Shown: positions 51,920 through 59,440, numbered from the stretch's first letter. The stretch is 64,000 nucleotides of DNA from an uncultured Bacilli bacterium (GCA_934101425.1 CAKOQQ010000002.1:62001-126000); one strand, 5' to 3'. Numbers and translations: made by a program. Notes: generated by a model not told the origin, from the sequence alone.

Positions 51920-52279
51920 ATGGATTGCATTTTTTGTAAAATAATAAATGGAGATATTCCATCATATACTTTATATGAAGATGATATAGTTAAGGTTATG
52001 CTAGATATAAATCCTAAAGCTGATGGACATATGTTAGTTATACCAAAAAATCATACATTAGATATTGATACAATAGATAATGATACCCTTATTCATATAA
52101 TTGAAGTATCTCGTAAAATGAAAAAATTACTTGAAGAAAAATTAAATGTAAAAGGTGTTATGTTAGTACAAAATAATGGTGAATTAGAAGAAGTAAAACA
52201 TTTTCATTTACATCTAATTCCACCATTTAATTCTAATACTAGAGATATTAAAAAAGTATATGAAATATTAAACGGTTAA
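51920..52279 (+). CDS. HIT-family nucleotide hydrolase
   Basis: A 119-residue HIT protein with the zinc-type start DCIFCKIINGDIPS, LVIPKNH and the catalytic HFHLHLIPPF (His-x-His-x-His). Members hydrolyse or transfer nucleotide monophosphates, such as adenosine 5'-monophosphoramidate. Typical of Hit/HinT in Bacilli, though slightly shorter at the end. On the plus strand; followed by a terminator and facing frr. Confidence 0.9.
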   Translation: MDCIFCKIINGDIPSYTLYEDDIVKVMLDINPKADGHMLVIPKNHTLDIDTIDNDTLIHIIEVSRKMKKLLEEKLNVKGVMLVQNNGELEEVKHFHLHLIPPFNSNTRDIKKVYEILNG

Positions 52280-52290
52280 TCCGTTTTTTA
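52268..52290 (+). terminator. Terminator after the HIT gene
   Basis: AAACGG pairs with CCGTTT across a 5-nt loop, followed by T residues on the plus strand; overlaps the HIT stop codon. Confidence 0.75.
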
Positions 52291-52305
52291 TTTTAAAAAA
52301 AAGAA

Positions 52306-52848
52306 TTAAACTTGCATTAATTCTTCTTCTTTAACCTTTAATTTCTCATCTACTATTTTATTATATTTATTTATTAATTCTTGTACTTCTTCACTTGCAG
52401 ATTTAATATCATCTTCTGGTAATTCTAACTTTTTAATATCATTATTACCATCTTGTCTAATATTTCTTAAAGCTATTTTACATTCTTCTGATATAGCTTT
52501 TACTTGCTTAACATATTCTCTTCTTGTTTCTTCAGTAAGCGGTGGAATATTTAATATAATAACTTCACCATTATTATTAGGTGTAAGACCTATATTAGCT
52601 TCATAAATACCTTTTTCAATTGCTTGTAATGAACTTCTATCAAAAGGTTTAATCATAAGTTGTCTAGCTTCTGGTACTGATATTGTAGCAAGTTGTTTAA
52701 GTGGTGTTGGTGTTCCATAGTAAGATACCATTACTGGATCTACTATTTGAGCATTAGCTCTACCAGCTCTTACATTAATAAATCTTTTTTCCATATTTTC
52801 TATAGCAGATTCCATTCTAGTTTCTACTTCTAATAATATATCTTCCAT
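52306..52848 (-). CDS. frr: Ribosome recycling factor
   Basis: Splits post-termination ribosomes with EF-G. The protein has the coiled-coil tip region RFINVRAGRANAQIVDPVM, YYGTPTPLKQLA and TPNNNGEVIILNIPPLTEE, all diagnostic. ATG at 52848 (MEDILLEVE) follows GGAGAG; an upstream in-frame start is within that site. 180 residues, standard length. pyrH, which commonly precedes frr, is not here. Confidence 0.97.
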   Translation of the reverse strand: MEDILLEVETRMESAIENMEKRFINVRAGRANAQIVDPVMVSYYGTPTPLKQLATISVPEARQLMIKPFDRSSLQAIEKGIYEANIGLTPNNNGEVIILNIPPLTEETRREYVKQVKAISEECKIALRNIRQDGNNDIKKLELPEDDIKSASEEVQELINKYNKIVDEKLKVKEEELMQV

Positions 52849-52899
52849 ATTCACTCTCCATATCAATTATATTATAAAAATATATTTTAATCAATCAAA

Positions 52900-52919
52900 A
52901 AGTACACATATGTGTACTT
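52900..52919 (-). terminator. Perfect palindrome and terminator after pseudopilin A
   Basis: AAGTACACAT/ATGTGTACTT is a perfect 20-bp palindrome followed by TTTTTG on the minus strand. It begins at the stop codon, about 25 nt after the variable block. Confidence 0.7.
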
Positions 52920-53943
52920 ATTTTAATATAGATTTTGAGATAGTGATAACTGGGCGCACACCGCCGCCGTCCCCATATCCCACTTTGAGGTTGCGCAAAC
53001 TGCCATAGTAATCCACGCGCCAAGCGTCGCCAGAATTGCCGGAATTTGCAGTATTTGTCCAGTAGCCATAGTTACTAGAACTAGAATTTGCTACATTACA
53101 TCCGTATTTTGTACAATTATATGTATTATCAAATAACCATGCATATTTGTTTGTTCCTGCTGCTCCTTTGTATTCTGTAGTTGAATTTGTATGGAAGAAA
53201 TAATAACTTCCTCCTGCTGTCCATGCTGTATTATTAGTTATTTTCGCAACTTCACTTGCTTCTATTAGTCTTGGGTTTATACTTTTATTCCAACTAGATG
53301 TATCTCTTTCTAGTTGTGTTTTTACTTCTTGTGGTCCATTAACATTTGTGCCAGAATATGCCCATGCAACTGTTGCTCTTGTATTATGATCTAATAGTAA
53401 ATTAACTTTATCAGTTCCTTCATCATTAAAGATATACCATCTCATACATCCTGTTTTAGTTCCTGTAGTGCTTACTGCTTCAGCGCTTGTGCATTTAGTA
53501 TTTGTTTCTGGATTATAATATACTACTGTACCATTTGCGTATGTAGTTACCTCTGGTATTTCTATATTACATTCACTTTCAACTGTTTTAGCACTTGTTA
53601 TAGATCCATCATTTTGAATTTCCACACAATAACCTGATATATACATTTTACCACTTACATTATTACTTTTGTCATAACTAAGTAATCCTTTTTTAGCTTG
53701 TTCTCCATCATATTTTAATGTGTTAGTGCTTAAATCAACATTAGAATTTGGCTTATTATCCATTATATTTTTCATGTAATGTGTTTTTGCTGCACCTACA
53801 ATGCTTCTTGCACTTGCTTCTGCTGCTGATTTTTTAGAGTCTTCTATAATATTTAATACTGCAGGTGTTGCTATTACTGCTATTACTGCTAATATTACTA
53901 TTACTGCTAATAACTCTATTAACGTAAACCCTTTCTTTTTCAT
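52918..53943 (-). CDS. Pseudopilin A with GC-rich hypervariable C-terminus (candidate DGR target)
   Basis: A 341-residue protein: prepilin start KKKGFTLIELLAVIVILAV with cleavage before Phe and Glu at +5, helical spine, a Cys-bearing extracellular region (NGTVVYYNPETNTKC, TKTGCMRWY), and a C-terminal unit with YGYWTNTANSGNSGDAW and GVRPVITISKS. It is a close paralogue of the gene upstream (54157-55173). In the last 35 codons the base composition jumps (55 of 90 bases G or C at 52951-53040 in an otherwise AT-rich gene) and almost all differences from the paralogue cluster there. This AW...VRPV end is the type found in DUF1566/C-type-lectin-like variable proteins of DGRs. It follows GGAGGT. Confidence 0.82.
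   Translation of the reverse strand: MKKKGFTLIELLAVIVILAVIAVIATPAVLNIIEDSKKSAAEASARSIVGAAKTHYMKNIMDNKPNSNVDLSTNTLKYDGEQAKKGLLSYDKSNNVSGKMYISGYCVEIQNDGSITSAKTVESECNIEIPEVTTYANGTVVYYNPETNTKCTSAEAVSTTGTKTGCMRWYIFNDEGTDKVNLLLDHNTRATVAWAYSGTNVNGPQEVKTQLERDTSSWNKSINPRLIEASEVAKITNNTAWTAGGSYYFFHTNSTTEYKGAAGTNKYAWLFDNTYNCTKYGCNVANSSSSNYGYWTNTANSGNSGDAWRVDYYGSLRNLKVGYGDGGGVRPVITISKSILK
52945..53031 (-). other. Candidate DGR variable region in pseudopilin A
   Basis: Within the last codons of pseudopilin A. Aligned without gaps to 54184-54270, it has 25 differences in the core 52965-53031 (67 bp), between 17 identical bases on the 3' side and 49 identical bases on the 5' side (coding sense). Variable codons here include GGC, GAC, CGC, AAC, CTC and TAC: NNC types expected if AAC codons of a template had both adenines mutated. 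Confidence 0.6.
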
Positions 53944-53969
53944 ATCTATTACCTCCTTATCATGATTTA

Positions 53970-53975
53970 ATTATA
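53970..53975 (-). promoter_or_regulatory. Extended -10 of pseudopilin A
   Basis: TGTTATAAT on the minus strand, about 27 bp before the start codon and just after a terminator hairpin; the -35 is weak. It gives a much shorter leader than in the other pseudopilin genes. Confidence 0.45.
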
Positions 53976-53984
53976 ACACATAAC

Positions 53985-54029
53985 AAAAAAAGAACACTTC
54001 GTGTTTATTTACTGAGTAAGGGCTCGCCC
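53985..54029 (-). terminator. Run of three hairpins after pseudopilin B
   Basis: On this stretch three short inverted repeats follow each other: AACAC/GTGTT (53993-54005), TTACT/AGTAA (54009-54019) and GGGC/GCCC (54020-54029). The first is followed by seven T on the minus strand and should terminate the pseudopilin B transcript. The GC-rich third is unusual for the genome. Confidence 0.6.
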
Positions 54030-54156
54030 GCCGACAAAAATTAGAATATTTTTACACTTGTTCATGTTCTTTTTTAATTCTATACAGTTATTCTATTCTC
54101 ACTCATTTTCATCTTATTTTTCAAATATGTGGCTTCTATTTCATATTTGTTAGTAC

Positions 54157-55173
54157 TTAGGAGATGATAGATTTTGAGATAGTTACAACTGGGCGCACAC
54201 CGCTGTAGTCTGTAATACCCACGTAGTTGATGCTCAAGCTGCCACTGCAGTACACGTACCAAGCGTTGCGAGAATTGCCGGAATTTGCAGTATTTGTCCA
54301 GTAGCCATAGTTACTAGAATCTGCTATATTACAGCCATAGGTTGTACATTCATATGTATTATCAAATAACCATGCATATTTATTTGTTCCTGCTGCTCCT
54401 TTATATTCAATTGAATTTGTATGGAAGTAATAAAAACCTCCTCCTGCTGTCCATGTTGTATTATTAGTTATTTTTGCTATTTCACTTGCTTCTATTAGTC
54501 TAGCATTTATACTTTTATTCCATGTGCTTGTATCACTTTCTAGTTGTGTTTTTACTTCAACTGGGCCATTAGTATTTGTACCACTTGATGCCCATGTAAC
54601 TTTTGCTGTTGTATTATGATCTAGTAATAAGTTTATAATATCAGTTCCTTCATCATTAAATGCATACCATCTCATACATCCTGTTTTAGTTCCTGTAGTG
54701 CTAACTGCTTCACTACTACTGCATTTCTTATTTGTTTCTGGATTATAGTATACTACTGTTCCATTTGCGTATGTAGTTACCTCTGGGATGTCTATAGAGC
54801 ACTTGCTTTCATCTGTTTTAGCACTTGTTATAGATCCATCATTTTGAATTTCCACACAATAACCTGATATATACATTTTACCACTTACGTTACCTCTTTT
54901 GTCATAACTAAGTAATCCTTTTTTTGCTTGTTCTCCATCATATTTTAATGTACCAGTGCTTAAATCAACATTAGAATTTGCCTTATTATCCATTATATTT
55001 TGCATATAATGTGTTTTTGCAGCGCCTACAATACTTCTTGCACTTGCTTCTGCTGCTGATTTTTTTGAGTCTTCTATAATATTTAATACTGCAGGTGTTG
55101 CTATTATTGCTATTACTGCTAGTATTACTATTACTGCTAAGAGCTCTATTAGTGTAAATCCTTTTTTTCTCAT
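54157..55173 (-). CDS. Pseudopilin B with GC-rich hypervariable C-terminus (candidate DGR target)
   Basis: A 338-residue tandem paralogue of pseudopilin A: prepilin start KKGFTLIELLAVIVILAV, helical spine, shared NGTVVYYNPETN and TKTGCMRWY, and C-terminal YGYWTNTANSGNSRNAW ... GVRPVVTISKS. In the stretch between AW and GVRPV it reads YVYCSGSLSINYVGITDYS, whereas A reads RVDYYGSLRNLKVGYGDGG. The block is 54 percent G+C (49 of 90 bases at 54190-54279). Own promoter with the same hexamers and spacing as the LRR-pilin gene. Start at 55173 after AGAAGGAG. Confidence 0.82.
   Translation of the reverse strand: MRKKGFTLIELLAVIVILAVIAIIATPAVLNIIEDSKKSAAEASARSIVGAAKTHYMQNIMDNKANSNVDLSTGTLKYDGEQAKKGLLSYDKRGNVSGKMYISGYCVEIQNDGSITSAKTDESKCSIDIPEVTTYANGTVVYYNPETNKKCSSSEAVSTTGTKTGCMRWYAFNDEGTDIINLLLDHNTTAKVTWASSGTNTNGPVEVKTQLESDTSTWNKSINARLIEASEIAKITNNTTWTAGGGFYYFHTNSIEYKGAAGTNKYAWLFDNTYECTTYGCNIADSSNYGYWTNTANSGNSRNAWYVYCSGSLSINYVGITDYSGVRPVVTISKSIIS
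54184..54270 (-). other. Candidate DGR variable region in pseudopilin B
   Basis: Counterpart of 52945-53031. Codons at variable sites include CGC, AAC, TAC, TGC, AGC and ATC. Of the 25 core differences 12 are at codon position 1, 8 at position 2 and 5 at position 3, and 14 of 16 differing codons change the residue. Confidence 0.6.
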
Positions 55174-55212
55174 ACTTTCTCCTTCTACTTATAAGGTATA
55201 AATATTTTTGAT

Positions 55213-55243
55213 GACCAATATTTTGGTTACATAGTTATTAGTC
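55213..55243 (-). promoter_or_regulatory. Leader stem of pseudopilin B
   Basis: GACTAATA (55243-55236) pairs with TATTGGTC (55220-55213) on the minus strand with one G-U pair, enclosing AACCAAAA. The leader of the 35550-36539 gene has an equivalent GACTAATT/AATTAGTC stem (36690-36683 with 36624-36617) also enclosing AACCAAAATAT. Confidence 0.4.
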
Positions 55244-55268
55244 TATTTTTATTATCCTTATTATATTT

Positions 55269-55297
55269 AGTATATAGTTTTTTATTTTATTTGTAAA
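55269..55297 (-). promoter_or_regulatory. Promoter of pseudopilin B
   Basis: TTTACA, 17-bp spacer, TATACT on the minus strand, ending just before the dnaE stop. It is identical in hexamers and spacing to the LRR-pilin promoter at 38269-38297. Confidence 0.7.
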
Positions 55298-55298
55298 G

Positions 55299-58151
55299 TT
55301 ATATTTCTTTTATTTCATTTACAATTATTTGATATCTACCATTTCTTTTTTCACATCTACCTTTTACATATATGATATTACCACCCTTTATACTAGATGC
55401 TTCTTCATATAAATTTGGAAACACTGTTAAATCAATACTTGATAGTTCATCACTACCAGTTATAAACATCATTTTTTTATTATCTTTATTTGTAATAGTT
55501 TTTATATTATTAACAAGTAATACTAAACTAACATTTTTATCAAAATATTCATCGATATCTAATAAATTAATTGTATTATATTTATTTTTATACATTGTAA
55601 CTGGATGTGCTGTTAAATAAAATCCAAATAAGTCTAGTTCATATTTAAGCAATGTTTTTAGTGGATATTCTTCTTTTACTTCTATGTCAGGTATTATAGC
55701 GTATTCAAGAGGTATTTCACTTGCAATAGATGCAAAGTTAAGTAGTACATCTAAATTTTCATATAAAGTTCTTCTATTATATCCAAATTCTTCTAAACTA
55801 CCAGATAGTATTAAACTTTCTAAATTCTTTTTACTAATACCTTTATTATATATTTTACCCATAAAGTCGTATATATTAATATATTTATCTCCTCTATTTT
55901 CTACAATAGTTTTACCTATATTGTATCCAATACCTTTTATACTATTAAATGGGCAAATAATACTGTTATCTATTATTTCATATATGAGTCCGCTCTTATT
56001 TATAGAGGGAGGAAGTATTTTTATATTATTTTCCTTACATTCATATACAAAATTTTGTAGTTTAATTTCATTAGTTTGATACATAGATAACATATATTTA
56101 GAAAATATAAGTGGATAATGAACTTTTAAATATGCCATTTTATATGCTGTTATGGCATACGCTACAGAATGAGCTTTATTAAATCCATATGATGCAAACT
56201 TAAATATTAAATTATATACTTTAGTTGCTACTTCACTACTATATCCATTTTCTATACTTCTTTTAATAAATTTTTCTTTTTCTAATACTAATATATCTTC
56301 TTTTTTCTTACTCATGGCTTTTCTAAGTACATCAGCTTCTCCTAATGTATAATTAGCCATGACACTTGCAATTTGCATTATTTGCTCTTGATATATTATT
56401 ATTCCATATGTACTTTTAAGTATATCTTTTAGTGAATCATCTATATAATCTATTTTTTCAAGACCATTTTTTCTCTTTATATATGAATCAATATTTTTCA
56501 TAGGTCCTGGTCTAAATAGTGCTATAGCTGCTATTACATCTTCAAAACTAGTTACTTTTAATTTATGTAAGAAATTTATCATACCAGATGATTCAAACTG
56601 AAAGATACCAATTGTTTTAGCTTTATTAAATAAATTTAATGTAGCTTTATCATTCATTGGTATTTCATTAAATGATATATTTTTAGCTTCTTTTAATATA
56701 TTGTTTATAGTAGTTAAATTTGATATTGCTAGAAAGTCCATTTTAAGTAGTCCCAATTCTTCTAAGTATTCCATAGAATATCCTGTTAAATAAGAATCAT
56801 CTTTTTTTACTAAAGGTATTATATTATCTAAATCATTTTTACCGATAATGACTCCAGCTGCATGAATAGTAGTATGTCTTTTTATACCTTCTATCTTAGA
56901 TGATATCATATATACTTTAGCTAATCTTTTGTCTTCTTTTAATACTTTTACTAACTTTTGGTTACTATTATAGTTATCTTTTAGTGATAATTTAGAATCT
57001 ATATATTTGCATAAGTAATCTATTAAGTTTTGTTCTAAGTTTAATGTTTTACCTATATCTCTAACTGCTTGTCTACCACCAAATGTATCAAATGCAATTA
57101 TAGGTACTACTCTTTTTACTCCATATTTATTTTTGCAATAACAAATTACATCACTTCTTCTTTTATCTTCAAAATCTATATCAATATCAGGCATACTAAT
57201 TCTTTCAGGATTTAAAAATCTTTCAAAGAATAAATTGTATTTAATAGGGTCTACTGCTGTTATATTAAGAAGATAAGATACAAGTGATCCTGCAGCTGAA
57301 CCTCTTCCTATTCCTACCATTATATCGTTTTCTTTAGCGTATTTAACATAGTCCCAAACTATTAGAAAATAATCACAGAATCCCATTTTATTTATAATAT
57401 CAAGTTCATATTTTAATCTATCTATGTATACTTTAGGTGCCGTAGAACCAAATTTACTCTTAAGACCATTTATACATAATTTTTTCAAAAATAAACTAGA
57501 ATCACCTTCATTATCTGGATATTCTGGTATTAAGAATCCATTATTTGGAAACTCTAAATTACATTTATCTACTATTTTTTTGCTATCTTCATTTATTACT
57601 AATTTATTATCAAATTCATCATCTATTTCTATATATAATTTAGAATCCTTAATCGCCATTAAATATTTTAAATAGTCTTTATCACTATCATTTATATATA
57701 GTATTTCATTTAAGTATACTTTATCTATATTTATACTATTTTTTTCTTTTTCATTTTTATAACCTATATATAAATCACTATATATATCTTTTATTTCTTT
57801 ATATAAATTCTTATAAGTAAATGGTAATATGCAAATTAAATCACTACTATACTTTTTTAAGTCATCTATAGTTATATCTTTTTCAGTACTAATAGTACTT
57901 AATTTTATTAGATTTTGATATCCTTTATAATTTTTAGCGTATAATACTAAGTTATATATATTAAGTCCTATTATAGGTTTTATATTATTACTTTTGCATT
58001 TTTTATAGAACTCCATTACTCCATACATATTTTCATCTGTGATAGTAAGTGCTTCTATATTATTTTTTTTAGCATAAGTAATTAAATCATCAATACGAAT
58101 TAAACTCTTAAGTAAAGTATTATTTGTCTTTATAAATAATGGAGCTATCAC
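55299..58151 (-). CDS. dnaE: DNA polymerase III alpha subunit DnaE, shortened, degenerate PHP domain
   Basis: Replicative polymerase of the C family. The 950-residue protein has the palm with IGRGSAAGSLVSYLL (about 281-295) and catalytic PDIDIDFEDKRR (Asp322 and Asp324), fingers segments such as IIYQEQIM and KAHSVAYAITAY, and an OB fold at the end (GGNIIYVKGRCEKRNGRYQI). The N-terminal PHP part (about 1-200) reads FIKTNNTLL and TITDENMYG where active PHP domains have a His-x-His and a TDH motif, so metal ligands are lost. It is 100-200 residues shorter than typical DnaE, lacking the C-terminal tau-binding part. No RBS anomalies. Confidence 0.93.
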   Translation of the reverse strand: MIAPLFIKTNNTLLKSLIRIDDLITYAKKNNIEALTITDENMYGVMEFYKKCKSNNIKPIIGLNIYNLVLYAKNYKGYQNLIKLSTISTEKDITIDDLKKYSSDLICILPFTYKNLYKEIKDIYSDLYIGYKNEKEKNSINIDKVYLNEILYINDSDKDYLKYLMAIKDSKLYIEIDDEFDNKLVINEDSKKIVDKCNLEFPNNGFLIPEYPDNEGDSSLFLKKLCINGLKSKFGSTAPKVYIDRLKYELDIINKMGFCDYFLIVWDYVKYAKENDIMVGIGRGSAAGSLVSYLLNITAVDPIKYNLFFERFLNPERISMPDIDIDFEDKRRSDVICYCKNKYGVKRVVPIIAFDTFGGRQAVRDIGKTLNLEQNLIDYLCKYIDSKLSLKDNYNSNQKLVKVLKEDKRLAKVYMISSKIEGIKRHTTIHAAGVIIGKNDLDNIIPLVKKDDSYLTGYSMEYLEELGLLKMDFLAISNLTTINNILKEAKNISFNEIPMNDKATLNLFNKAKTIGIFQFESSGMINFLHKLKVTSFEDVIAAIALFRPGPMKNIDSYIKRKNGLEKIDYIDDSLKDILKSTYGIIIYQEQIMQIASVMANYTLGEADVLRKAMSKKKEDILVLEKEKFIKRSIENGYSSEVATKVYNLIFKFASYGFNKAHSVAYAITAYKMAYLKVHYPLIFSKYMLSMYQTNEIKLQNFVYECKENNIKILPPSINKSGLIYEIIDNSIICPFNSIKGIGYNIGKTIVENRGDKYINIYDFMGKIYNKGISKKNLESLILSGSLEEFGYNRRTLYENLDVLLNFASIASEIPLEYAIIPDIEVKEEYPLKTLLKYELDLFGFYLTAHPVTMYKNKYNTINLLDIDEYFDKNVSLVLLVNNIKTITNKDNKKMMFITGSDELSSIDLTVFPNLYEEASSIKGGNIIYVKGRCEKRNGRYQIIVNEIKEI

Positions 58152-58214
58152 TCTATCACCTCATATTTATTTTACCATAATTAGTAATTTTTAAAACAAT
58201 TTTAGCTAAATTAT

Positions 58215-58243
58215 TTGACTATTTAAAGAAAATATGGTAAAGT
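58215..58243 (+). promoter_or_regulatory. Probable promoter of rpmB
   Basis: TTGACT, 17-bp spacer, TAAAGT on the plus strand, about 40 bp before the rpmB start. The -10 is weak. Confidence 0.4.
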
Positions 58244-58283
58244 TAATTAGCGAGGAAAACTATATTTAAAAGGAGGCATGAAT

Positions 58284-58463
58284 ATGGCAACTAAAATTAC
58301 TAGCACAACTCCACAATTTGGTAATCTTAGATCTCATTCTAATAAAGCTTGTAAACACGCAAGAAAAGTAAATTATCAAAAAGTTAAACTAGATAATGGT
58401 GAAACTATTATCATGAGTGCAAGAGAAAAAAGAACATTAAAAAAACTAAGCCAAAATAATTAA
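58284..58463 (+). CDS. rpmB: 50S ribosomal protein L28
   Basis: L28 of the large subunit. The 59-residue protein contains NLRSHSNKACKHARKVNYQKVKL shortened here to SHSNKACKHARKVNYQ, and SAREKRTLKK. An ATG two codons earlier is one base from AGGAGG; the ATG at 58284, seven bases after it, fits better. It lacks the N-terminal zinc-type Cys pairs found in some L28. Monocistronic, with a terminator after it. Confidence 0.95.
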   Translation: MATKITSTTPQFGNLRSHSNKACKHARKVNYQKVKLDNGETIIMSAREKRTLKKLSQNN

Positions 58464-58478
58464 TTTGGTTTTTTTTTG
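58450..58478 (+). terminator. Terminator after rpmB
   Basis: CCAAAATAAT pairs with TTAATTTGG-like arm and is followed by eight T on the plus strand. Overlaps the last codons of rpmB. Confidence 0.75.
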
Positions 58479-58494
58479 TACAAAAAAGAATATA

Positions 58495-58752
58495 TTATAG
58501 CATTTGCTTAATATATTCTTTTAATTTTTCTTTTTCTTCTTTTTTCATTGGTCTACATTTATCTATATCACCTGTTTTATCAGCTAAAGCCTTAGCCATA
58601 CCATCGCAGCTTCCATAACCACAACCACCACAATTGTATCCAGGTAGTAATGCTCTTATTTTATCTTCTTTAGTATTAACAGCGCCTTCAATAAATACTA
58701 GTACTAAACTAAGTATAAAAGCTACTACAGTTATAATAATTACACCTATCAT
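58495..58752 (-). CDS. rnfB: RnfB-like protein without ferredoxin domains
   Basis: Rnf complex subunit that normally passes electrons from ferredoxin. The 85-residue protein has the N-terminal membrane helix and the 4Fe-4S domain CGGCGYGSC plus DKC, the pattern of the RnfB FeS domain. It then stops; the tandem ferredoxin modules that make RnfB about 260-330 residues are missing and no remnant follows, since rpmB converges 30 nt downstream. No frameshift is seen. Last gene of the Rnf operon. The AGGGTGAAT ribosome binding site lies in the preceding micro-gene. Confidence 0.85.
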   Translation of the reverse strand: MIGVIIITVVAFILSLVLVFIEGAVNTKEDKIRALLPGYNCGGCGYGSCDGMAKALADKTGDIDKCRPMKKEEKEKLKEYIKQML

Positions 58753-58877
58753 AATTCACCCTCTTTATTTTTACATCCATTACATAATTTACAATTACTA
58801 TTACATTTTATAGTATTTTTACTATATAAATATATTGTTAATACTATAAGTAATAAAAGTATTATAAACGCTATCAT
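58749..58877 (-). CDS. 42-residue Cys-rich membrane micro-protein in the Rnf operon
   Basis: Too short for usual gene finding. The reading frame starts with ATG at 58877 and ends with TGA at 58749. It encodes one hydrophobic helix (about 2-18) followed by a Cys-rich tail KCNSNCKLCNGCKNKE with four Cys spaced C-x3-C-x2-C-x2-C. Both ends overlap neighbours by ATGA: with the rnfA stop and the rnfB start. The layout resembles FeoB-associated Cys-rich membrane proteins. A metal or Fe-S binding role beside RnfB is inferred from the Cys pattern and position. Not seen in standard rnf operons as far as I know. Confidence 0.65.
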   Translation of the reverse strand: MIAFIILLLLIVLTIYLYSKNTIKCNSNCKLCNGCKNKEGEL

Positions 58878-59440
58878 ATAGTATATTTACTAAATATTAT
58901 TGCCATAATACCTGCAACTATTAAAGCAATAGGCACTCCTTTAAAACTCTTTGGAATATCACTTAAACTCATTTTTTCTCTTATAGTAGCAAATATATAT
59001 ATTACTAATGTAAATCCTATACCACTACCTAATGCATAAACTATAGTTTCTAATAAATTATAATTATTAGAAATAGATAATAATGATATACCAAGTATAG
59101 CGCAATTAGTAGTAATAAGTGGTAAATATATACCTAAATGTTCTATTATTTTCTTAGAATATTTTTTTAATAAAATAATAAGTAATTGTACTAATGATGC
59201 AATAACTAATATAAATATTATTGTTTCTAAATATTCTGTTTTAGTAGGTACTAATAAATAATGATATAGAAAGTATGTAATTATACTAGATAATGTAAGA
59301 ACAATAGTTACAGATGCTCCCATATTTAAAGCATCTTTTTCTTTATTTGATGTACCAATAAAAGGACATATACCTAAAAACTTAGTAAGTATTATATTAT
59401 CAGTTAGTATACTAGATAAAAATATATTAATTAGATTCAT
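58874..59440 (-). CDS. rnfA: Rnf complex subunit A
   Basis: Integral membrane subunit of the ion-pumping ferredoxin:NAD oxidoreductase. The 188-residue protein has six hydrophobic helices and the RnfA features FLGICPFIGTSNKEKDALNMG and ITTNCAILGISLL, including a conserved Cys in each symmetric half that binds an iron-sulfur cluster. It overlaps rnfE by 14 nt and the micro-gene after it by 4 nt. Confidence 0.95.
   Translation of the reverse strand: MNLINIFLSSILTDNIILTKFLGICPFIGTSNKEKDALNMGASVTIVLTLSSIITYFLYHYLLVPTKTEYLETIIFILVIASLVQLLIILLKKYSKKIIEHLGIYLPLITTNCAILGISLLSISNNYNLLETIVYALGSGIGFTLVIYIFATIREKMSLSDIPKSFKGVPIALIVAGIMAIIFSKYTI

Noticed and set aside
54080..54262. 60-codon frame overlapping the end of pseudopilin B
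   Set aside because: It is an out-of-frame reading of the GC-rich variable block and its 3' flank, without a ribosome binding site.
52900..55298. Reverse transcriptase or template repeat of a DGR near the variable genes
   Set aside because: No protein with reverse transcriptase motifs and no second non-coding copy of the block was found in the window, so the element, if real, acts from outside.
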